The notes beneath the pieces are model-generated. The model ran no database searches. It was not told the DNA's origin and worked only from the letters and a program-made list of their open reading frames with translations. This document shows, in pieces, positions 48,101 to 60,627 of a stretch of 64,000 bases of DNA. Position numbers and translations under genes: made by a program. Source of the DNA: Reticulitermes lucifugus (taxonomy: Eukaryota > Arthropoda > Insecta > Blattodea > Rhinotermitidae); contig JAKCWW010000703.1 in assembly GCA_026260175.1 (NCBI GenBank), positions 7,105 through 71,104 of the forward strand. Reading direction: 5' to 3'. Within the stretch, counting starts at the first letter, position 1; each line of letters begins with the position of its first letter.

Positions 48101-51100
48101 CTTTATGCCATGAAACCTTAGTTTTAATGGTGTTGAAAAACTTGAAGAGTTACGCGTGCATCACTAAATACAGCATTCACACTATAACTCACAATGTTTT
48201 GATATGAGCTGCATACTTCAACATTAAAAAATTGTACGTTTCGCCCAAAATCGTACTTGTGGTTTCTCTATGGAGCTTATTCCCTGTACAGTCTTAAGAG
48301 ATGTCTTTCTAACGGAGACGTGGGTATGATAGATTCGTTACTGATCGTTACATTTATGTCCTTTAATTGTTGTCACCAGCAGCAACAATACAAAAGTAAT
48401 GCCAACACTGTTTCTTCATTGCGGTTGTTGGTCTCTCTAATTTTCCTCTTTCGAACTATCTTACTTTTGTCGTTTGAATATACGTTTGCACTAAATTCGA
48501 AAGGTGCGTGCCCTTAATTTTTAATAAATGTTGTGTCTTGAGGCAAATCTAATCCACAATAATTTAGTTTAAATCTTATATATTGTGTTATTAACGTATT
48601 CCATTATTCCTATAGCCATATAAGCCATATCTGCAGCTGACCTCAAAACGTACATCTCAGCTGTCTCAATCCTTCTTTTATGCTGTTTTATTACTCGTAA
48701 GACTATTTACCGCACAGTATAGAAAGGTTGTTATCAATTTAATCTTACATAATACTTCCTTTTATATAATACTTTTTATATTTTATGTAATACTTCCTTT
48801 TCTCGTTCTAATGTGTGTCAGATGCTACAAACATACACTTGCACATATATATTATGCACATATATAGAAATCTTTGTAGATTTTTATATGCGTCATTGTT
48901 GTCATTATTATTTATACCTCATAAACTACATTCCAAGTAGACCAAATCCTTCATTTGTTCAGTTACTTTGTTGTCAGTGACTAATCTTCCTCTAATGTGC
49001 TCACATTCTTAATGCTATAACTAATGTTCTAATAGTGACAATTTTGAAGTTGTCCATACAAATAGTATTTAATATAAGTATTACAGGCTGTAGTTCACAT
49101 TCTAACCGGCAGCAAAGAAAAGTAGTAAAGTACGTTCTGTGAATGTGGACCCCTATAACGTAAAATTGGCACACATTTCAGCTTTCAGTGTTGTACTATT
49201 TTAATGCTGTAATGGTGATCTTTTATATGTCAGCTATTATGAAAGAGTTGTAAATTACTCCGAAACAAAAGTTTATGGAAGGTAAATGCAGATTTGTCCA
49301 ACAACTGAAACTTCCCTTTTAGCCGCAGTGGTTTAACAAAGTGGGCACTGAATCTACTACATCATTCTCTGTTAGCCCTAATATTAGCTTCTTATGTCCG
49401 AAATCCAAATTTGCAAAGAGTGTGTTCAGCACATCCTATCAGGAAAGAAGAATTTTAAGTTGTTCTTTTTAGCTAGCTGGAATGCCACCACAGCGACGTC
49501 AGGCCTTATGAGGACAAAATATTTCTCGTCTATCACAAGAAAGTATTTTATTCACTCCTTTTCCGTAGCTTGAAGAAAGTATGTTTCCTAAAAAAATTTT
49601 TAAGAATACCTTTCTCTACGATACTTCCTGCATGTTTACATACTTTCGAACTGATATTTTGGGAACATTATTTTTTTTTGTTCTTCTTTTACATTTCTTT
49701 TTCATTTACATTTTTCTTCATAGCGGTAAAAGACCGAATACTTTTATCTCTGTCCCAAAGTTTCACCTGTTTTGTCTCGGACACTTGGTAAGAAATTGAA
49801 AGGAAATAAATCAGAGATTTATGAAAGGAATGTAATGAATCATATATAAGCAGTAACATTCAATGACTTTGTCATTCGAACTAAACTAGTTACTAAGGTT
49901 CTGCGAAAGTTATGAAATACGCTAGAAGCCTGAAAATATAGTGATTCAGACTGTTTTCTATAAACTTCAGGTAATCAGCAATATTTGTAATACAGAGAAA
50001 CATTTGTAGTTTCTTTGCGGAAAGAAACTGAGTGGGTAAAGTAGCCCGAGCAAGTGTATGGCCTGAATAGCATGTAGTGATTTTCAGTTTTCAGCCCAGA
50101 AGGGCTGCCAAGTTCATACTATAAAACCAAATCTTATAATATTTGTGTAATTTAATGTCCACTACTGCTTATTACAACAGTTCTATAAACGTAAACTTGT
50201 ATGGCATATACGTTAATATTTATTTAAACAAGAATTTTTGATTAGGTGATTTTTAAAAAAAACACAATACAATCTTATTGCTCTCCACAACTCAAGAAGC
50301 TCTCTTCTGAGAGTCAAGCTGAAAAGTGGAATGGAAGACAAATATTTCCGTAAGACTGCAGCGCTATACACTAGATGCAGGAATAGGGCCTACACTCACC
50401 AAACGTGTTCTACGTAGAAATTTCTTATTTAATTCTGTAGTATTTCCTTCTTTTCGTCATTGTCTTATAATATTTTCCATTGTCTATTCCCTCGTTTGTT
50501 TTTAACATATTGCCTTTCTCAACCTTTTCATCGTGTATTGCACTTTATTTACTTATCTACAAGCTTTTTACCACTCTTATGCCGTACTGTGGAAAAACTT
50601 TGCCAAATACAACATTCCAGAGTTATTGATTTCTAAGAAGCGTGTGAAGGTTTCCTCATGCCCTCGAAAGACATTAGAGTCATTACGTTCCCAATTAACC
50701 GAATTATAATCATGATACCATCCGTACATAACCACCCTTCCCCAAATATTCTGGGACTTGTCTAACACAGTCAGATACAGTGTTTATTCTTCACATTGTT
50801 GTCTCTTTTTACTGTTTGTGTCCAAAAATAAGCAGAATGTACCACCGTAATATTCAGAATTATGTCCAACTCCCTTCTTTCAAATTGGAGCAATTAATCT
50901 AATGGTACACTGTTTGGGTACATGTCCATATTTCCTGAATATAAGCATATTAATATTATCTTGGAAATAATTTAGTTACTTTTGGGAGGCACATTTCACG
51001 AGTTCTAAATTGCGATAATGAATCCTTAAGCTCCTTTTCCTTTACACATTTGGGCCCTACTAGCACTTCTTGTGTATTTATAAGTTCTACGTATTTTATG

Positions 51101-51465
51101 TCCTTGCCGTGATTTCATTTTTCATGGACGTCTCCATAGTTATAATGAAAAAATAGCTATAAATTTTCTTTAATGTCATATGGCAGTCTTCCTTTCTCCT
51201 CCTTATTTAGCTCTTTTGGCACCTTAAACGACCTTTCTTGCCATCCATATACATCATGTTTAAATGAGGGACGTGCTGTTCCAAGCTCCTTTCCTTAAAT
51301 GTGCTAACTTCCCTTCTTGCAATAGCGTTTAATCTCATGTATTTTAAGCTGTCAGTAACCAACATAGCTAATCTGAATTATGTTCCCACTATATTATTGT
51401 AAGAAAAGTGAGAGTATCCTGTGCGAAAAGTCGGGGTCCAAGCCGAGATTCGAATCAGTGAACTC
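45104..51465. other. AT-rich non-coding stretch
   Basis: No gene recognised. The 132-codon minus frame (46424-46822) and 98-codon plus frame (47082-47378) show no domain. GGATTTGAATCCC near 46768 resembles a pol III B box, but no SINE body follows that I know. A moderately GC-rich patch at 46500-46830 is unexplained. Confidence 0.5.
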
Positions 51466-51615
51466 ATAAGAAAGCTCAGGATAGGGATAGGTGGCGGGCT
51501 CTTGTGAATGCGGTAATGAACCTTCGGGTTCCATAAAACGCGGGGAATTTCTTGACTAGCTGACGACTGGTTAGCTTCTTAAGAAAGACTCTGCTCCATG
51601 GAGTTATTTAGTTAG
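51466..51615 (+). mobile_element. LINE 3' tail fragment
   Basis: AGGTGGCGGGCTCTTGTGAA then TGCGGTAATGAACCTTCGG encodes the last ORF residues of the LINE family (...NAVMNLRVP then stop). Then come CGGGGAATTTCTTGACTAGC, TTAGCTTCTTAAGAAAGAC and CTGCTCCATGGAGTTATTTA. Only the last 150 bases are present. It lies about 140 bases downstream of the splice donor at 51755 in the gene's sense, so it would fall in the first intron of the gene at 51756. Confidence 0.85.
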
Positions 51616-51755
51616 GAGATAGAATTCACATAAAATTCAGCAGCGTTATTGCTTGAGTGCAAATGCTCTGTAACCACGCTTTGTTATAATAATCAGAATG
51701 AGCCAGACTCTGAAATAAACTGCAGTAATTTGACAGTTTGTGTGCAGGGACTCAC

Positions 51756-51819
51756 CTACTGTGACGAGGGCGCTCGGACAGCAGGCGATCAGCAGCAGTA
51801 GGTTCCACACCGTCTTCAT
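51756..51819 (-). CDS. candidate first coding exon: signal peptide of a secreted or membrane protein
   Basis: On the minus strand an ATG at 51819 opens MKTVWNLLLLIACCPSALVT and then V plus the first base of the next codon (21 codons + 1 base). A lysine, a hydrophobic core (VWNLLLLIACC) and small residues (SALVT) are a textbook signal peptide. The frame runs straight into TAG|GTGAGT, a consensus splice donor (intron begins at 51755), giving a phase 1 intron, the usual phase after a signal-peptide exon. The block is GC-rich against its AT-rich flanks. The remaining exons should lie at lower coordinates on this strand, but none was recognised, so the protein family is unknown. Phase 1 after a signal peptide is common in Ig-domain cell-surface proteins, but this alone does not identify one. 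Confidence 0.65.
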
Positions 51820-51890
51820 AGCCTGCTACATGGCTGCCCCTAACAAGACACCAGCGCTGCAACACACAACACGACCCACCACTCAGCGCG
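51820..51890 (-). promoter_or_regulatory. 5' UTR with minimal start-stop upstream frame
   Basis: Upstream of the candidate start, an ATG immediately followed by TAG (51831-51826) forms a start-stop element that ends six bases before the main ATG. Such minimal upstream frames can stall ribosomes. Further out, TTGTGTGTTGCAG (ending 51857) could be a 3' splice site. Alternatively this may be the first exon, with TATAGGAAC near 51900-51908 as a weak TATA-like element. Which is right cannot be decided here. Confidence 0.4.
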
Positions 51891-52964
51891 ACACGTTCGT
51901 GTTCCTATAACACTCTTCATTCTTTACTTTTACCAGTCAAGCTACAGTGCGTTTCGGTGTAACAGCTTCAGGCTGTACAGTCCAAACTGAAATTTATTTT
52001 ATCTATATAAGGTATTAATATCTGGGAATGCTACTCTTAGATGAGAGGATAATATTAAAAACGGATATTGAAACCTCTAAAATTGTGTAATTGATCATCT
52101 GGCTTAGGATAGGCTGGCAGGAGGTTGCTTTAATCGCGTAAATTAAAATTTGTGTTCTTATGTAAGGCGACATATATATATATGTATGTATGAGTAGAAG
52201 TTTGTAAAAAACACCATCATTTGTCACAAGGTGATCAATAATTTTCTTCCCATGCCCTCACAAATTTCACAAAGGAAAGCTACAGTTGACATGATTTTTT
52301 TCGTAATGCTTTTATGATTACCTGTTTTTGAATAAATATCACTTCGAAACCCAAGAATTTGTGCCACCAGATTTGTGACTGCTTTTAGAATATTTATATT
52401 ATGTTTTGCCACGGAATTAGAGGGTCTGCTTTAATGACCGCCTATATGGGAATATTCAGGGGACAATTTCAATATGATATTGACTCAGAGTATGAGTTTT
52501 CCATAATGTTTCAACAGCATTGTTTTTGTCATTCGGTTCTATTCAGGTATACGTAACAGATTAAAATTTCGTTTTACTATTACATTTAGGATACAACTCT
52601 GGAGTACTTTCCTGCTTTCGTAGCCACATTCTAAGGAAGTCTACACTTGTAGAGATAACGCGTTTTAGGAGTAACTCTAGTGCGTACTGGAAAGGTATTA
52701 ATAATAATTCTCATGGGAATCTAATTTGAGTGGTACTTTCTCTAAATATTCTCCTAAAATACCAAGAAATAAATAAAACCAGAAGTCTCGATAACAAATT
52801 TATAACATTAGTACATAGTTACTCGAAAATAAAATAAAATTAAAGACCTCTAAGGCCTTTCAAAATAAGGAAACTAGAATGCTTTTACCTTATTTCTTGA
52901 GTGAAGTTGGATACTATAAAGAAAATTTATTTACTGCGAAAGAGGAAATAATATTGAAATAGAT
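51891..52964. other. AT-rich stretch upstream of the signal-peptide exon
   Basis: If the exon at 51756 is real, this is promoter or upstream intron on the minus strand. A short TA run lies near 52170-52182. No other element recognised. Confidence 0.45.
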
Positions 52965-53037
52965 CCATACAATGCTGTAAACTTCGTGAATAGCTGACGA
53001 TTCTCCAGAAGGACTATGCTCCAAGAAGTTATTTAGT
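52965..53037 (+). mobile_element. LINE 3' tail scrap
   Basis: AACTTCGTGAATAGCTGACG, CCAGAAGGACTATGCTCCA, AGAAGTTATTTAGT repeat in order the last 60 bases of the LINE family tail at 51466, with a short internal deletion. Confidence 0.6.
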
Positions 53038-53609
53038 GGGCCTCTGTTGGGAACTCCTTAATGAATTTCGTTAGATCTGTGTGATATGTTAAATTACAGA
53101 GAGTTGAAACAAGAATTGGCTTATTGTTTTCAAAATTCAAACTGCTGTGGTAATGTAAAATTACCATTAATATTTTTCGTGTAAGTAGAAGTTTTGCACT
53201 TCTAATATAACAATAAAATAGATGTATAAACTACTCAAATCTTGTGAATTTGTAGCAGCCATTTCAAAACATTTTTTTAAATTTTCTTATTAATTAAAGG
53301 CTGTTAGAAATTTTCAGGCATGTAAATCACATACAGAAGTACACAACATAAAGCAATAAGAACAAATTAACTTTCTGCCTTAGAAATTAAATTTGTTTAC
53401 TTAAAAATATTCAGTTATTTGCAATAACTGATACGAAAATCTCTGGATGCGTAAAAATGATTATTACGTAATTATTTTTACGCGTTTTAAAGATTCGTTC
53501 CGCGCGCATAAACATCCTCAAAACTTCTAAGTGTTCTAGTAGTTCTCCATCGACTCTTTCTGTAACATTTCTAAACCATTAATATTTTATTATGAATACA
53601 CATTTTAAT
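53038..53609. other. AT-rich non-coding stretch
   Basis: Nothing recognised in this stretch apart from a short inverted pair around GCGTAAAAATGATTATTACG (53449-53482). Confidence 0.5.
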
Positions 53610-54115
53610 GAAAATACAAGTCTTTTGAATTATGAAGCTGCAGCGACTGGTAAATTGTTACCGACGTTTCGGAGGATCATTATTCCTCCATATAAATGTA
53701 CGATAGATGCATAACAAGAACAAAGGCGGCATGTCATGAAAGGCTTGTTCAATATTTTAAGGTCTTAAATTCTGACTCGGCTCTTGAAAGGTATCAGAAT
53801 AAGGAAGCTAATTTTTCAGTTGTATTACTGTCTCTAGCGAAGGTTCTGTTCCCCAGGGTAAAGGGACCTGAGCGTGAAGCTGTTCACTCACCCCCTCTAG
53901 CAACGAGATTAAGTAATTGTGCATCTATGCACCCACTCTCCCATCTGCATCCATGGAGTGTAAAGGCAACTGTTCCGCTACAAATTTATTAACTTTGCTC
54001 GGACAGAGATAAGGAGCGGTGTACTCGGAGTACTGTGAAGAGAGAGAGAGAGCTCCTTCGAAACATTGGTAAATATCTACCAATCAATACCGCTTCATAT
54101 TCAAGCAGACGTGAA
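53610..54115. mobile_element. palindromic element, ACACGGCG group
   Basis: Left arm on the minus strand (53690 down to 53610) reads CCTCCGAAACGTCGGTAAC, TTTACCAGTCGCTGCAGC, TTCATAATTCAAAAGACTTG. Right arm on the plus strand (54050-54110) reads CTCCTTCGAAACATTGGTAA, TCTACCAATCAATACCGC, TTCATATTCAAGCAGACG. The same word order occurs at 23894 and 59960. The middle (53700-54040) has a 98-codon open frame (53696-53992) with no recognisable domain. Non-autonomous element of uncertain class. Confidence 0.65.
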
Positions 54116-56500
54116 TCTTCATCAACAGACCTGTTAGAACCTCAAATACAAGAGCTGCAGAGACGTAGTCCTATAATTAAAACAGGTTCAAGGTATGAAT
54201 TGGCCTACACTGTTGTTTTCGTCTAATTTGCTGAACTATGCCAGTCATTTCAGTGAAAGTTTGTAGCCGAGCTATGCAGGCACTTCTTCACTGAGCCAAT
54301 AATAAGAGCTTTAATATGTATGAGCTTCGAGGGAAACGGTTACTAAAAAGGTTTTCAGTCTTGTAAACATTTAAAGAAACGTTGAATTTTGGAAGCTTAC
54401 ATGTTCCAGAAATTATATAAAACTTCTTCATTTATAGAATGTGATCCTTTGTAGAGGAATTGAAACTGCGCAAGTCCTTCTCCACGTTCCTTCGGTTTAC
54501 ACCTGCTAATTATCATATCATCACTGTTCTGCCCTAATCAATCACCACGTCTGAGTTGTGCTATAGCTGTGACCAGACAGAACATTACTGTATGTTCGCT
54601 CTCAAAATTGGGAACATAATTTATACCGACATTTGGCTGGTCACATAAAGTAAAAGTTCAGTTTTCAGTTATATTACCTTATCTCGGAATGACTTGACGA
54701 GAGGTACAACGAGTGTCTCCTTCAGAATCTGTCTAAATGTTTGACCAAACTTACCGCTAAAATGCGACAGCAGTCACGTATAGAAAGTATGACAGTAGTA
54801 CCGTCAAATTAAAGTAAGAAAACAATTTATTATTATAAACCAATATAGTGTTCTGATGTGACAAAAGCATTCTGTCTCAATTTTTTATTACCCTTTTTCT
54901 CGCAATTTGCTATTAATATTCTATGATTTTGAAAATATATTTGATATATTTTTGTCTATTCAGTGTACAAGACAATGTCCTTGAAATATAAAGAAAGCTC
55001 CTTTAATAATAGAAGATCTATCTGGGTGAAAAGCGTTTTAAAATATCCAAAGAGGGAATAGAGAAAGTATCGCGAGCCGGAAAGGGTTTTGGCCAGTAAT
55101 GTGAGTCTTTTCGAACTTAAGATGGAGAATAATTTGGATGTCTATTTACAAAAAGCTAGCAGAGATGTTATCGCGTTATAAGAAGAGTAATATTCTCTTC
55201 TTATGTTTAGAGTAGCAGAGAAACGTTCAAAGAATATGGCCTTCGTTTGAGAGCAAATTAAATGAAATACAAATCTATTGACTTTAAGAAAGATTTTTAT
55301 CGCCGTTCAAGCATGTATATCCCACAAATAGCACTAATCTAACGATTCGTGACATCAGAACTTATATCTCAAAATTATCAAGAAATTCTGGCGTGCGTAT
55401 TGTTAGGGAACAACCAGCAAAAAGCCTAGGTCGATTAGGCTATAAATGTGTGAAATCAGTAAAGAAAGAACAAAAAAGACGTGTACCAAATAAGGGTCTG
55501 ACTTCTTCACACCATGATCCTTTCCGATTGGATGTGTCCAGCGCCTCAAAAGATAAGTTAAAGAGCAGGGTATGCAGCGTGACACCTAGTACACAAAACT
55601 AAGGATGTATTTCGAAAATGGTCACGGAAATGTTGGAAATTATTAAGAAAGGAACCACTAGGTATTTCCAAAAAAAACAGCTTGGCAAATTCAATTCCCC
55701 AATTTCAACAATAGGAGTGTTCCAAGACCCACACCAAAATTACACATCTTTGCTATGCAGAATTATCTAACTTGCAAACAAAAGACATGAACCCAGAGCA
55801 TAACAAGTTAGCCAATGAGGGCGCTCGCATTACTCATTCTACCAAAGTTTACAAAAAAGGAAAAATGCTGCCCCTGATTTCGGACGCAACAAATATTATG
55901 TAAATATTATGTTTGTGTTCTTATTAGAGTGAACACAAAGTTCCCGGGCCGGTACACGCACACCCGTTTCCTAGAGGGTCGAACCTACCGACTAAGCCAG
56001 AAACGAGCAACGCTGAGAAGATTTCTGGAAGGAAGAATGTCGTTGAGGATAAAGCACATGTAATAGAATTTAAAATACTTTATGAAGTAGCCTACGTTTA
56101 TGTGTTAATAATAATCATAAAAGTAAAACACGTGTATTATTTTTTCAGGCTTATATCTCATAAATAAACGTACCTGAAAATACCCTAAAGACCAAAGAAT
56201 CCTTAAGAATGTATGGTATGTACGTTGCTGTGGTTACTCCTAAAGTATCTGTGATTACTTATTAAGAATACAACGGTAGTATTTCCAGTTTAAAAATTTG
56301 TATACTCTTTTTAGGGGGAACGTTTCATACGGCCGTCAAATTTCTGATCTTTTGAAAACCGGCAAAAAGGCACGCTTCTTGCAAGCCACTGGTTTCCCTT
56401 AAACCATTAATATTGTAGTGAATTGAGAATCATGTTTTCATTCATTGCAACCTTCCCCTCTGAATTAAACTTCAGAAATGGGTTGAGTGATAGAGTAATG
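54116..56500. other. non-coding stretch with possible tRNA-like scrap
   Basis: No gene recognised. Around 55935-56010 a GC-rich patch reads on the minus strand as GGCTTAGTCGGTAGGTTCG then ACCCTC, words of pol III boxes set too close together for a normal tRNA or SINE. It may be a rearranged SINE. The 69-codon frame at 55393-55602 has no domain. Confidence 0.4.
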
Positions 56501-56559
56501 GTTATGTTACACTTTTTAAGATTTTATTCACGGCCAGGATCCAGCCGAGGGTCAGCTTT

Positions 56560-58440
56560 TAAGAATTAGCATTTCCTTTTGTTTGTAAGGAAATTTTGGG
56601 AAACGTTAATGATGGGTTGCGTATGTAGAATTATATTGAATTTGATTATACAGAGATGGGATGTAGAGAGTATATACTGGACCCATGAGATATGTGTTAG
56701 AGGCAGGTTATGTGATGCCAGAATTAGGCTTTGGGTTTTAAACCAGAGTGAGAGCTTTGACAAACAGAGGGACTATTAATGCTTAAAAAGCAGTTGGTTA
56801 TATTGAATTGTATAGGTATGTAGAAAGCAGAGCTAAGCTAAGGTTTATATTTACTAACAAGTACGTAAAGAAAGTTTTGTTAGGTTTACAGGAAAACAGG
56901 CAGACAGATAAAGTTGGGTAGGTTTGAAGTTGAGTTAGAAGAAAGCAGTTAAGAATTTGAGGTATTCTTTGATTTTAGGTGGGAGATAACTGATTTTGTG
57001 TATGACATATGACTAACAAGTCATTACTTTATAATTATGCAGATAGAACTTGAAATTTTGGGGTTTTAGAAATTAGATTGAGTGAATAAAGCTTGTAGTA
57101 AATTTGTGCATGTAATTATTAGTGTTATGCATTTTGGGTAAGAATTATTGATTGAATGAGTTTTGTAATACAGTGAGTGGATTTTTCGATATGCTAGGAG
57201 TTATAGATGTAGATTTGTTATGATCAGCATGGCTAACACACACTTGGAGCAGTCAAGACGATGGGATTTGCAAGCTTAGCAAAATCCGTGTAAGGTATTT
57301 AAGCTACTTGGAGCCTTTTGATAGGTCAGTCCATATAAGGATATGATGGAAATGCAGTAAGCCCATTGGGTAAAAGGGTTGGAGATGTGTTGAGGGAAGC
57401 CATGTTGATTACGAACTAGGGTGTGGTTTTTGTAGTTAATAAATGCAGGTGACAACCATGCTTGGGGGTCTTTCGGCGTTATGATATAATACAGTTTGGA
57501 CAGAGTATTTTAAATTTTAACTTTTATAAATTTCATATAGAAAGTATAATGTGATTTTAATTGTGTAACACTTAAGTTTCTGTGTGAGAGTATTTGGTGG
57601 TGATATTTTAAATTAACACAGAAATTAAGTTATGAAAGGGTAATATGGCAGTGCAACATCTTACTTTGTGGAAGAAATATTACCAGGTAGTGAGAAGTGC
57701 TAAAATTATGCACCAGCGTTATACAGGCCAGTTTAAAGGATTATGAACGAGCAACTGCTGTTGGAAATTCCAAAGATGTGTGGATTACTTTGTAACACAA
57801 ATAAGGTTGCAAAGAATAAGGAATAAAGTTTTAAATTCCTGTATGTCCCTAATTTTAGAAAGGGAACTAGGAAGGTAGTGTTTGGAAACGAGTAACTGAT
57901 GAATTGAATATGAAGTACTAAGAAATCACAATCATTTAATTAGGAGAAAATTGTGTAATGAATTTAAGCAAGTGTGTGTGGGCCAAACTGAAAAGGAGAT
58001 AATTTTAACTTGGAAAGTGTGATCCAAGTGTGAGCTAACTGAAAAGCTAACTGTAAAGGAAACATTTAATATTGTAGTAGGGCCAAACTGACTAGAACTG
58101 TTTAATTTGCAAAGTGCTAGAGAAACTTTTAATTTGGGTTAACTGAGAGAGATATATTTAATTTGGAAATTGAAAAAGATAATTAATTTTGTAGTAGATT
58201 TATTGTGACTACTGTGAGAGGTATTTAACATTCAGTAAAGAAAATTATTATTGGGAGTATATTATTTGTTTGTTTGTTTGTCATTTGGTAGTTATTTTGG
58301 ATTTAGTATTGAGTTAAATAAATTTTTATTATTTACATTTGTTAATAAATGGAGAGTTCTTTTATTAGTTTTTATGAACTAAGTTGGAGACTTAGATCCC
58401 AAGTACATGAAGTAAATAAAGTAAAATAAAGTAACTGAAT
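56560..58440 (+). repeat. cytosine-poor, G-rich island, possible long terminal repeat region
   Basis: For about 1.9 kb the plus strand is markedly poor in C and rich in G, T and A, unlike the flanks. The skew ends near 58440, followed by a GC-richer block (58480-58800) containing CTGGTGGCAGCAC, which resembles primer-binding wording just inside some LTR retroelements. This suggests one end of an old LTR-type element, but no second LTR, gag or pol region is visible, so family and completeness cannot be stated. Other explanations are a strand-biased satellite remnant or long-transcribed DNA. Confidence 0.3.
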
Positions 58441-59959
58441 ATTTAAAGCCAGTATTGACTGACTGATGGTATAGATATACCAGGGGATTTAGGTAAGGCT
58501 AGCTTGGCTATGCACACCTACGGGGATTTTACTCGGTAGTGGAACCTACTGAGCTAAACACCCCACTACAGATTGGTTAGGAGCAGTTGTTAGTTATCTG
58601 CTAGAATTCAAAACTATACTGGTGGCAGCACTACTAAGGAGGTTAGAGTAAAGACGAAAGCAGCCGAGATCTGCGAGGCTAATGTATGGTTGGTATTGGA
58701 AATTACTGACTAGTTAGACACGCTACTGTGGGTGACAGGCGTCACCAAATATTTTGTTCCCATACAGGAGCTCGGTCACGTACACCAAACGAAGGTTTTC
58801 TCAGAGCACTCGTAGCTCATATAAGAAAACCCTATACGTTACAATATATTTATGACATTAAAAAATCAAAAGTTGAATTATAAAATCATGGTAATATTCT
58901 TCCAATTATTGTCTACTTGTTATTACTTTACTTTTACATTTCAATCATTATCCCATTAAACACCTCACCACTCTCTAGTAGCTGCAAATATGAGCAGGAA
59001 AATTTTCAGACTAAGCTTACCCTTAATATTTCTTGTGTTGAAGTATAATGTTCACCGAAGTCGCAGAATTTTCAAAGCTTGGCAATATTCAAGCAAAGAA
59101 TTCATTCACGCAGTCTTTTGTAAGAAGCTTCATACGGAATATTTCAGAAGTTTAACTGTCCGGAGATGAATAATGAATCGTACCACCTTCTCTTTCAGGG
59201 CTCCTTTCATCAAAACAGACTAAATAATGTTTCTGTCCCAACGTTATTAAAAGGAATTAGCAGAAGCATTTCAACCTGCCTTTGTGACTTCATATGAGCA
59301 GGGAAATGTAATACTGAATTGATGTTAGCGCTATAGTTTGAGTCCTCTATTCTGAGCTACAGACTGGAGGCAGTGAATGTGTGCCCACAGATCGTCCGTC
59401 GATTTGGTGCTGTGATAAGCGAATAACTGAAAAACAGAAATATTGCAACGTACGATTCTTATATATTTACGTACTTGTAAATGAAGGGTTATGAGGGTGA
59501 TGTTTTAAGGTTTGTAACCCTTTAAATATTAAAATTATTCTACTAGAATATAAAGTTTCTGTACCGCAAAGAGATTGTGATGTGCTTCCATTCAAGATAA
59601 GAGTAGCTAAGTGCTGTATAAGAGAGGAAGTGGCTGTTATTGTGGTAATCCCAAGGAACACTAATGCAATGTACAAGCAAAACGCAGGGCTTTTATTGTC
59701 AAAACTAATGGTACATAGACTAACCACTAGGCTTTAGGCGGTTAATCAGTGGAGGATAAAATCCAAAATACCTTTATGTAGGATCGCTAAACGTTTTTTC
59801 TATTTCAGGAAGTATTAGAATTTCTTTGACTAATAATAGATTATGGAAAGTTTTGCTTCGTGTGCCCTCATATCAAAACATTTTCCGAAACTATTCAGGC
59901 AAATTTTTGTCACAAAGACATCGCGACGAAAAATAGCAGTCTCTTTTATAGAAAATATT
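58441..59959. other. non-coding stretch
   Basis: The first 350 bases are GC-richer and may belong to the element suggested at 56560. The rest is AT-rich; the 86-codon minus frame at 59467-59727 has no recognisable domain. Confidence 0.45.
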
Positions 59960-60130
59960 AATCGATAGATCCAAGTCTTTTGGGATATTACACCATGTGG
60001 AGTGATAACGATTTTCTGACCTTTCGAACGGACGGACTGTTTGCCCCTGAAGATGGAAGCACTGCGTTTCTTTAATATATTGGTAAATATTTACCAGTCT
60101 ACACGGCGTAACATCTCAAACGACTCTAAT
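59960..60130. mobile_element. short palindromic element, ACACGGCG group
   Basis: The plus-strand right part reads CCTGAAGATGGAAGC, GCGTTTCTTTAATA, TTGGTAAATATTTACCAG, CTACACGGCGTAACATCTC. Its inverse on the left reads, from 60029 down, GTTCGAAAGGTC, CACTCCACATGGTGTAATAT, CCCAAAAGACTTGGATC. Same family as 23894 and 53610. It is partly repeated at 60198-60400 across an assembly gap. Confidence 0.65.
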
Positions 60131-60197
60131 ATTCAGCAGTACCGCAGTCACAACTTCATGTCTTGCATATAGTTAACCATTTTTATTTATATTTTAA

Positions 60198-60400
60198 TTT
60201 TATAGAAAATATTAATCGAAAGATCCAAGTCTTTTGGGATATTACACCATGTGGAGTGATAACGATTTTCTGACCTTTCGAACNNNNNNNNNNNNNNNNN
60301 NNNNNNNNNNNNNNNNNNNNNNNNNNNNNNNNNTTCAGCAGTACCGCAGTCACAACTTCATGTCTTGCATATAGTTAACCATTTTTATTTATATTTCAAT
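60198..60400 (+). repeat. direct duplication of 59944-60197, interrupted by a gap
   Basis: 60198-60283 repeats 59944-60029 almost exactly (offset 254), and 60334-60400 repeats 60132-60197 (offset 202). The part missing between them corresponds to the 102 bases 60030-60131, whereas the N run has 50. It is either a true tandem duplication or two unresolved haplotype or assembly copies. Confidence 0.85.
60284..60333. other. assembly gap (50 N)
   Basis: Exactly 50 unknown bases. The flanking duplication suggests the true missing length would be about 102 bases if the repeat is complete, so 50 is probably a placeholder size. Confidence 0.95.
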
Positions 60401-60627
60401 CGCTTAATTAATTCAGCGTCTAAATTTAATCGAAACACTTTTCAACTTTCTAACATTGCACAGAGTTTGCGTTCAGTGGGCGGAAATTGCCCCATGTTTA
60501 TGATCATCATTGGAAAAACTCACAATGATATTAAAATTCTCCCAGTCACCTCGTAAATGCTCTGAGGTCACTAAGTTGTCAAAGGGCATTTCTTTGGCTG
60601 TTCCTCTTCCATTATATCTGTGTATGT

